Below are positions 15,438 to 20,587 of a stretch of 20,587 bases of DNA, piece after piece (within the stretch, counting starts at the first letter, position 1; each line of letters begins with the position of its first letter). Below the pieces are notes generated by a model that had not been told where the DNA came from, made no database searches, and worked only from the letters and a program-made list of their open reading frames with translations. The DNA comes from an uncultured Actinomycetes bacterium (GTDB taxonomy: Bacteria; Actinomycetota; Actinomycetes; S36-B12): positions 1 to 20,587 of the forward strand of contig CALFIA010000358.1 of assembly GCA_937876275.1 (NCBI GenBank). Reading direction: 5' to 3'. The position numbers and the translations under genes are program-made.

Positions 15438-16462
15438 GCGGGGGCACCCGAAGAATTCGCGGGACCCTGCCGTGATCCGAAAAGGCGGTTCAGACCTACG
15501 AGGGCGAGCATGAAGACCAGCACGATCGCGACCCCCACGAGCGTGGCATCGAGCCGCTGAATCGCGACCTTGGTCACCGTAGAACCGGCGCTCTCGTAGA
15601 GGACTATCGCCGGGGTGAGAAGTGCGGCGAAAACCCAGTAAGGCTTTCCGGTGAGCATGACCACCATCGCGGCGATCATGCAAATGGTGCCCAGCAAGTA
15701 GAGGATCGAGCCACTCTCCACAACAGCACCCACGGCGACAGCGATAATGAAACCGATAACGGTTCCCAATGCTCGGGAGCCAGCCTTCTTGAAACCATCT
15801 CCGAGATTTGGCTGGTACACGACCACGATGGTGAGGATGATCCAGCCGCCTCCGTGACCCAACGAGAGGTCCACGACGAACCAGGTGGCGATTCCGACCA
15901 TCAACGCGAGAATCGAACTGAACCAGAGCATTCGTGAGGTGCTCAGGGGTGCGAGTTTCGGCGGATGCACCCATCGCTGCGCGATGAAAACAATGAGAGT
16001 CACCCAGAGCGTGGTGAGCAGCATGATGCCGCCGGCAATGAGAGGCGCAGGCAGAGAACCGCTGAACTTCGGCGGCTCGGCCACGATGAACCCGAGTGCG
16101 ATCACGGTGGTCAGGAAGGCGTTCTGCATTCCTGCTTTGCCGCCATACCCGCGAAGGAATGCTGCAATGGCCAGGACGATCGCCGCCGCCAGGGCATAGG
16201 GGGCAGACCACACCGTCAGTGCCGTCATGATCGAGAAGGGAACGGCCATGACGAGCCCCGTGTGCCAGCCTCGACCCATGGTGCAGGCGAGAAAGGTCGC
16301 CAGCCCGCCGAGCATTGCGACACTCACAGCGCTCTTCCAGCCCAAAGCACCCATCACGATCGCTGGCGCGAACCCCGCCACAACCATGAGAATCACAGAG
16401 ATGGCGATGCTCTTAGTCTTCGCCAATTTCGGCGTGGTGGGTCCAGTTCCTGGTGCACTCAT
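15434..16462 (-). CDS. FUSC-like integral membrane protein (first of a tandem pair)
   Basis: A 342-residue membrane protein with roughly ten hydrophobic segments and a C-terminal half resembling the FUSC (fusaric-acid resistance/aromatic acid exporter) domain, for example GGGWIILTIVVVYQPNLGDG followed by the GSRALGTVIGF motif. Classical FUSC exporters are about twice this length, with two membrane halves and a large cytosolic domain that is absent here. ATG 16462 is chosen because it gives a length and N-terminus (MSAPGTGPTTP) like the neighbouring paralogue; a GTG at 16495 would add 11 residues. It is about half identical to the next gene by eye (both share FAPAIV-GALGW, GFIVA-PPKF, GKPYW). 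The transported compound is unknown. Confidence 0.78.
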   Translation of the reverse strand: MSAPGTGPTTPKLAKTKSIAISVILMVVAGFAPAIVMGALGWKSAVSVAMLGGLATFLACTMGRGWHTGLVMAVPFSIMTALTVWSAPYALAAAIVLAIAAFLRGYGGKAGMQNAFLTTVIALGFIVAEPPKFSGSLPAPLIAGGIMLLTTLWVTLIVFIAQRWVHPPKLAPLSTSRMLWFSSILALMVGIATWFVVDLSLGHGGGWIILTIVVVYQPNLGDGFKKAGSRALGTVIGFIIAVAVGAVVESGSILYLLGTICMIAAMVVMLTGKPYWVFAALLTPAIVLYESAGSTVTKVAIQRLDATLVGVAIVLVFMLALVGLNRLFGSRQGPANSSGAPA

Positions 16463-16511
16463 GGTCACATCAGAGCAGGTCAAAGCCTGTTTCACAGACA
16501 GCGCGCGCCGA

Positions 16512-17543
16512 CTAAAACTTCGCTGCGCCCGCCTTCTCCTGAAAGTGCTTGGCGAGCGGCGTGAGGGCGAGCATCACCAACATAATGATGACAACACCCA
16601 CCGACGTGGCCTCCAGCCTGAGTACCGCCGTCTTGTCCACGGTTGAGCCGGCGCTCGTGAAGAGCACCACCGCAGGGGTCAGGAAGATGACGAACAACCA
16701 GTAGGGCTTGCCCAGCATCATGCTGGCACCGGCGGTCATGAAGAGAAGCACGCCGACCACGTACAGCCACGGCCCGCTAGAGATAAAGAGGCCGATAACC
16801 ATGGCCAAGATGAAGCCCAGTGCAGTTCCCGCGATTCGTTGACCGGCCTTGCGAAAGCTCGTACCGAGGTAAGGCTGGAAGACGACAAGGATTGTCAGGA
16901 TGATCCAGGCACCGCCTTGACCGAGATTGAAGTGGACCACGCACCAGGTCACGCCGCCGATCACCACCGCGAGGATGCTGCTGTAGGCAATCACGCGTGC
17001 CGTCACGAGTTTGGTGAGCGCCGGCGGGTGCATAAATTTCCGAGCGAGGAACATGATCAAGGTGACATAAAGCGAAGCCCCGAGTGTCACGAGCCCGGTG
17101 AGCACGGGAGCCGAAAACGTGCCCTCGAATTTCGGTGGTTGCGCCACGATGAATCCGAGAGAGATAACAGTCATCAGAAGGGCATTGTGGAGTCCGAGGC
17201 GAGCGCCGTATCCGCGCCAGAACGCTGCAGCTCCAAGAACGAGGGCCGCAGGGATGGCATAGGGCGCAGCCCAGACGGTCAATGCGCTGAAGACTGCGAA
17301 CGGAGCCGCCACTTTCAGACCGGTTGTCCACCCGGAACCCGTCAGGCATGCCATGAAGGTCGTCAACCCGGCGAGCATGGCAATGAACACCGCGTCGTGC
17401 CACCCGAGAGCCCCAAGCACAATCGCAGGCGCGAAAGCCGCGACGTTCATCAGGATGAGGACGAAGACGATCTTCTTCACTGCACCTGGCCGCTTATGAG
17501 CCTCTGGTGCTGAGGCAGCGGGCGACGTGGCGGCAGATGACAT
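16512..17543 (-). CDS. FUSC-like integral membrane protein (second of a tandem pair)
   Basis: A 343-residue paralogue of the protein encoded just downstream, separated from it by 49 bases and read in the same direction. It shares the same layout: a short polar N-terminus (MSSAATSPAAS), a run of about six hydrophobic segments, HPPALTKL, then the FUSC-like GGAWIILTILVVFQPYLGTS and GQRIAGTALGF, followed by GKPYWLFVIFLTPAVVLF. No soluble domain and no ATP-binding motif are present, so any transport would be driven by ion gradient. It begins at ATG 17543. Likely first gene of a two-gene transcript. Product class is fairly secure, function is inference. Confidence 0.8.
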   Translation of the reverse strand: MSSAATSPAASAPEAHKRPGAVKKIVFVLILMNVAAFAPAIVLGALGWHDAVFIAMLAGLTTFMACLTGSGWTTGLKVAAPFAVFSALTVWAAPYAIPAALVLGAAAFWRGYGARLGLHNALLMTVISLGFIVAQPPKFEGTFSAPVLTGLVTLGASLYVTLIMFLARKFMHPPALTKLVTARVIAYSSILAVVIGGVTWCVVHFNLGQGGAWIILTILVVFQPYLGTSFRKAGQRIAGTALGFILAMVIGLFISSGPWLYVVGVLLFMTAGASMMLGKPYWLFVIFLTPAVVLFTSAGSTVDKTAVLRLEATSVGVVIIMLVMLALTPLAKHFQEKAGAAKF

Positions 17544-17591
17544 AGGCGAATTTCACCAGGCAGCCACCTTGTTCCCCAAGTGCCGCGCCGA

Positions 17592-19556
17592 CTATCGATA
17601 ACCCGGGGGAAATCCATCACCAATCGCGTCGGTGAGACTCCTTGCAAAAGTTGCCGACAGATGAGAGAGATCCCAGTAGACCACCGTGTCGCCGAGGACC
17701 GCTGGGCACGTGTCAGCGACACATATTCGGTCATTCACATCAATGAGGGTCACATTCGACGGCAGGTCCGCGCGCTGTGACGCAGGATCCACCTCCTCAA
17801 GGCTCTGGTTCCGGGGCACCGAGCACGACGTCATGTCGTTCGGGTTCGCCCACAAGCAATCGACCGGATCGCGCATCCACCGCGCCGTGTCGCGAATACC
17901 CACCACGTCGACCCCCAACGACTGCAGGTGTCGCCATTCTTCGACATAGCCACCAGGCGTGAACTCGCCTCCACCGTCACTGACGGTAGAGGTCGTCACC
18001 ACGAGGTCCGGTGGATTCTGCTCCAACCGACTGGTCAGCGAGTCATTCCACTCATGGCAGGACGCGCCCCCGATTGCCGATTCATCCTCGACCATCGTGA
18101 ACCTGCACGCGTCCTTCAGAGCGGTAATGATCTTCCATCCTCGCTCCTTGGCGAGAGCGTCGATGGCCGGGAACCAGTGCGCCGTATGACTTCCCCCGAT
18201 GAGCATCACTGTCTTCGTTCCGTTCGGGTCGCCCCCCGTGCACTCGATCAACTCGGAATGCGAGAGGTCCTGCACGCATCCATTGAGGTAAACGAGCGGA
18301 AAGTCCTCGCGTGCGGACGCAAGATTGTCCACGTAAGCGGAACGCGGGTCCCCCACCCGCTCGATGAGCAGGTTCGAGCGCAGCCAGCCAATTCCAAAGG
18401 CGAATACGGCCACGATTACGAGGCACAGGCCACCGGTGAGCAAGATTCGCCGGGCACTCCACACGCTCAGCACATGTGCGCGCAGCCCACCGTCGAGAAG
18501 TCTCGTCGTCAGGTAAGCAAGAATTACTGCTGACACAATGATCGCGATGCCGGGCACCAGTGTCACCGCGTACGTGCCCGTACGAATGCGATAGAAGACG
18601 AGAATCGGCCAGTGCCATAAATAGAGGGCATAACTGAAAGCTCCTGCCCACACGAGCGGTCGACTTCCGAGCAGCCGGGTGACGGACCACCGAGATTCGG
18701 ATCGTGCATCACCGCTCAACAAGATGAGCACGGCTCCCGCCACCGGCCATAAGGCGGCCCAGCCAGGAAAATTCGAGGGAGCACCGATCACGGCACCGCA
18801 GGTCAGCACGAGCACCAACCCGATCCACCCGGCGGGTACCGCGAGTGCATTGGCGAATCGGCGACCGTTCACGATCGCCAGAGCCAGCAAGCCACCTGCC
18901 GCAAACTCCCACACCCGAGTGCCCGTATGGAAATAGGCGTTCAAGGCGCCACTTCGCTCCATCTGCACCGAGTAGAGAAAGGAGATTCCGAAGGTCACGA
19001 TCATGATCACGGTGATCATGCGAATGATGTTCAACTGCTTCATCAGGCGACAGAGCACGAGAGCGAGTGCGAAGAGCAGAATCCAGATCACGTAGAACTG
19101 CCCCTGGATCGACAGGGCCCAGAACTGCTGCACCGGACTCGCGGGGGCCGTCTTGTTCAGGTATTCCACTGACTCGCCCGCCAGTGACCAATTCTCCAAG
19201 TAGACGGCGGACCAGCCCACCTGTCTCATCCACGGAGGCTGGTACCAGATCGGAGCCATCAGCAAGATTGCTGCAGAGACAACGGTGAGCACCAGGATCG
19301 ACATCGGCAGCAGTCGAGCGGCCAATCGAGAGAAGTAGCGACCAGGTGCGAGGCGCCCACGCTCGACTACCTGGTCGAGCAAGATAAGCGTGATCAGGAA
19401 TCCTGCGACGACAAAGAAGACATCGACGCCACCGGAGACCTTGCCGATGAATACATGGAAGAACACGACCATAAATGCAGCAACGGCGCGAAGGCCCTCG
19501 ATCTCCGGTCGGAATCGACGGCGAAGGGATTCGGACGCGCTCGTGCCCATGTTCAC
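17592..19556 (-). CDS. Membrane O-acyltransferase (acyltransferase 3) with C-terminal SGNH domain
   Basis: A 654-residue OafA/OatA-like protein expected to acylate an envelope polysaccharide or glycolipid at the outer face of the membrane. Residues 15-390 form the acyltransferase-3 part with about ten membrane segments: FRPEIEGLRAVA (15-26), the conserved H34 in VFFHVF, GGVDVFFVVAGFLI (42-55), FWALSIQGQFYV (145-156) and YLWHWPI (312-318). Residues about 425-645 form an extracytoplasmic SGNH domain with nucleophile S456 in IGGSHTAHW and the D629/H632 dyad in YWDLSHLS. The usual GDSH Asp is Gly here. GTG 19556 starts the longest frame; ATG 19550, two codons in, is equally likely. Acceptor unknown. 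The desaturase gene lies upstream on the same strand. Confidence 0.93.
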   Translation of the reverse strand: MNMGTSASESLRRRFRPEIEGLRAVAAFMVVFFHVFIGKVSGGVDVFFVVAGFLITLILLDQVVERGRLAPGRYFSRLAARLLPMSILVLTVVSAAILLMAPIWYQPPWMRQVGWSAVYLENWSLAGESVEYLNKTAPASPVQQFWALSIQGQFYVIWILLFALALVLCRLMKQLNIIRMITVIMIVTFGISFLYSVQMERSGALNAYFHTGTRVWEFAAGGLLALAIVNGRRFANALAVPAGWIGLVLVLTCGAVIGAPSNFPGWAALWPVAGAVLILLSGDARSESRWSVTRLLGSRPLVWAGAFSYALYLWHWPILVFYRIRTGTYAVTLVPGIAIIVSAVILAYLTTRLLDGGLRAHVLSVWSARRILLTGGLCLVIVAVFAFGIGWLRSNLLIERVGDPRSAYVDNLASAREDFPLVYLNGCVQDLSHSELIECTGGDPNGTKTVMLIGGSHTAHWFPAIDALAKERGWKIITALKDACRFTMVEDESAIGGASCHEWNDSLTSRLEQNPPDLVVTTSTVSDGGGEFTPGGYVEEWRHLQSLGVDVVGIRDTARWMRDPVDCLWANPNDMTSCSVPRNQSLEEVDPASQRADLPSNVTLIDVNDRICVADTCPAVLGDTVVYWDLSHLSATFARSLTDAIGDGFPPGYR

Positions 19557-19582
19557 CCTGGATGAATCGTGCTGATCAGCAG

Positions 19583-20530
19583 TTATGCGTCGCGTGCAGC
19601 CAGTCGCGCCTTGAGTGCGTCACGACGCTCCTCAAAACGCGTGGCACCGACTTCGAGCTCTTCGAGCAGCCCGGCGAGTTCATCGCGCGCACGCTGACCT
19701 ACCGCTCCGAAATCCTCACGCTCGAAGACACGCCACTTGCGCAACACCGGCATGACGACGTCGTCCTTGTGCTGGCGGAGGTCGTAGATGCCAGCCACGG
19801 CGATCTCGACGGCCTTGCGGCCGAAGCCCTCGATGCCGTGTCCGGGCATTGCGAAGTCACGCACGTTGTTCAGGACGGCCACCATCGCCTCATCCGGCTC
19901 CAGCTCGAAGATCGCCTCCATCACATTGCGATAGAAGACCATGTGCAGATTCTCATCGGTCGCGATACGTGCGAAGAGCTGCTCGGCGACCGGGTCGCCG
20001 GTGGCGGCACCGGTGTTGCGATGCGAGACGCGCGTGGCGAGCTCCTGGAAGGAGACATAGGCGAGGCCGGAGATTGCGCCCGGATGAATGGCCCCGAACC
20101 CTTCCGTCATGTGAGTCATGCGTGCCCGCTCGAGCGCAACCGGGTCTACTGAGCGGGTAACTGTCAGGTAATCGCGAATCGCGATGCCATGGCGACCCTC
20201 CTCGGCGGTCCAGCGCCCGATCCACTCTCCCCACACGCCATCTCGACCGAGATAGGTAGCGATCTCGCGGTGATAGCTCGGCAGGTTGTCCTCGGTGAGC
20301 AGATTGATGACCAGGCTGGTGCGCGCAGCTTCGCTGAAACGCTGCTCTTCGGGGGTCCATTCCTTACCCTCGAGCACGCCACTGAAGTTCACGCCCTCGC
20401 CCCACGGCACGTACTCGTGCGGGAACCACTCCTTTGCCATGGAGAGGTGTCGATTGAGCTCGGTTTCGACCACCGGCTCGAGCTCGCGCAGGAGGTTCTG
20501 GGTACGGACGTCATCGGCAAGGGCAGTCAC
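19583..20530 (-). CDS. Acyl-ACP desaturase (DesA-like, ferritin-like di-iron)
   Basis: A soluble di-iron enzyme that introduces a double bond into acyl chains bound to acyl carrier protein, 315 residues, similar to mycobacterial DesA1/DesA2 and plant stearoyl-ACP desaturases. All six metal ligands can be placed: E80 (LLTEDNLPSYH), E111 and H114 (TAEEGRHG), E163 (SFQELATR), E193 and H196 (TDENLH). VEPVVE-type N-terminus (LEPVVETELNRH) and WTAEEGRHGIAIRDYL are typical. Whether it is a true desaturase of known regiochemistry cannot be told. GTG start at 20530 with TAGGCT six bases before it. Only about 11 bases of real upstream sequence remain before the adapter. Confidence 0.93.
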   Translation of the reverse strand: MTALADDVRTQNLLRELEPVVETELNRHLSMAKEWFPHEYVPWGEGVNFSGVLEGKEWTPEEQRFSEAARTSLVINLLTEDNLPSYHREIATYLGRDGVWGEWIGRWTAEEGRHGIAIRDYLTVTRSVDPVALERARMTHMTEGFGAIHPGAISGLAYVSFQELATRVSHRNTGAATGDPVAEQLFARIATDENLHMVFYRNVMEAIFELEPDEAMVAVLNNVRDFAMPGHGIEGFGRKAVEIAVAGIYDLRQHKDDVVMPVLRKWRVFEREDFGAVGQRARDELAGLLEELEVGATRFEERRDALKARLAARDA

Positions 20531-20536
20531 CTGTTT

Positions 20537-20542
20537 AGCCTA
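20537..20542 (-). promoter_or_regulatory. Predicted leaderless -10 element (TAGGCT) for the desaturase gene
   Basis: Minus-strand TAGGCT is followed by six bases (AAACAG) and GTG 20530, the same spacing as mshC and the LLM gene. The outermost T corresponds to base 20542, which is also the first base of the adapter, so that one base may not be genomic. Confidence 0.4.
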
Positions 20543-20587
20543 GATCGGAAGAGCGTCGTGTAGGGAAAGAGTGTCTTCGCCTGTGTA
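20542..20587. other. Illumina TruSeq adapter with i5 index (non-genomic)
   Basis: Bases 20542-20574 read agatcggaagagcgtcgtgt and continue tagggaaagagtgt, the exact reverse complement of the TruSeq universal adapter. The next eight bases, CTTCGCCT (20575-20582), are the reverse complement of AGGCGAAG, which I recall as TruSeq i5 index D505, and GTGTA (20583-20587) is the start of the adapter segment that follows the index. The contig therefore ends in read-through adapter. Any reading frame that runs into it (for instance one ending in DRKSVV) is artificial. Confidence 0.97.

Noticed and set aside
15351..16211. 286-codon minus-strand frame overlapping the first FUSC-like gene
   Set aside because: It is another frame of the same strand over a clear membrane-protein gene; its translation is rich in Arg, His and Cys with no domain.
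15434..17543. Assembly duplication as the source of the two FUSC-like genes
   Set aside because: The two differ in about half of their residues and in their intergenic DNA, so they are old paralogues, not a repeated assembly segment.
20189..20563. Plus-strand open frame ending in DRKSVV
   Set aside because: It is antisense to the desaturase gene and its last residues are translated from the sequencing adapter.
1..20587. CRISPR arrays, insertion sequences, prophage or integrase genes
   Set aside because: No direct-repeat arrays, transposase motifs, terminal inverted repeats or phage genes were seen; the tRNA-Leu has no integrase nearby.

Overview
The window looks like one whole metagenome-assembled contig from a GC-rich actinomycete. 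The evidence is a mycothiol ligase (mshC), an LLM/F420-type oxidoreductase, a PAC2 protein, DUF3090, an SCO1664-family protein, DUF5703 and a DesA-like acyl-ACP desaturase, all typical of Actinomycetota. Gene packing is very tight: every gap is under about 110 bases, and many stops and starts overlap. The genus cannot be named from the sequence. The right end is not genomic: bases 20542-20587 are Illumina adapter with an index, so true sequence stops at about 20541.

Layout. 1-2677 (-): metH, cut off by the contig start. 2724-4399 (+): alpha/beta hydrolase and PAC2 protein, translationally coupled. 4396-6027 (-): pgi. 6084-7115 (+): gnd, divergent from pgi. 12273 down to 7112 (-): a six-gene block of LLM oxidoreductase, uppP, histidine phosphatase, DUF3090, SCO1664-like kinase-fold protein and mshC. 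12322-13505 (+): aldo/keto reductase and DUF5703. 13517-14845 (-): M20 peptidase. 14911-14996 (+): tRNA-Leu(GAG), followed by a strong hairpin. 15102-15437 (+): Dabb-domain protein. 15434-17543 (-): two tandem FUSC-like membrane proteins. 17592-19556 (-): membrane acyltransferase with an SGNH domain. 19583-20530 (-): acyl-ACP desaturase.

Functional themes. The left part is housekeeping metabolism: methionine synthesis, glycolysis and the oxidative pentose phosphate step. The middle block joins mycothiol synthesis (mshC) and undecaprenyl phosphate recycling (uppP) to three poorly characterised actinobacterial proteins. From memory the gene order resembles the Mycobacterium tuberculosis metH-to-uppP region (about Rv2124c to Rv2136c, with an M20 peptidase nearby at Rv2141c), but here pgi and gnd lie inside it. 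The right part concerns the cell envelope: small-molecule exporter-like membrane proteins, O-acylation and fatty-acid desaturation.

The most useful new observations are these. A hexamer TAGGCT (or a TAnnnT variant) sits exactly six bases before the start codon of several genes, as expected for leaderless transcripts. Three of the four protein-coding convergent gene pairs overlap by exactly four bases at their stop codons. The contig ends in a sequencing adapter.
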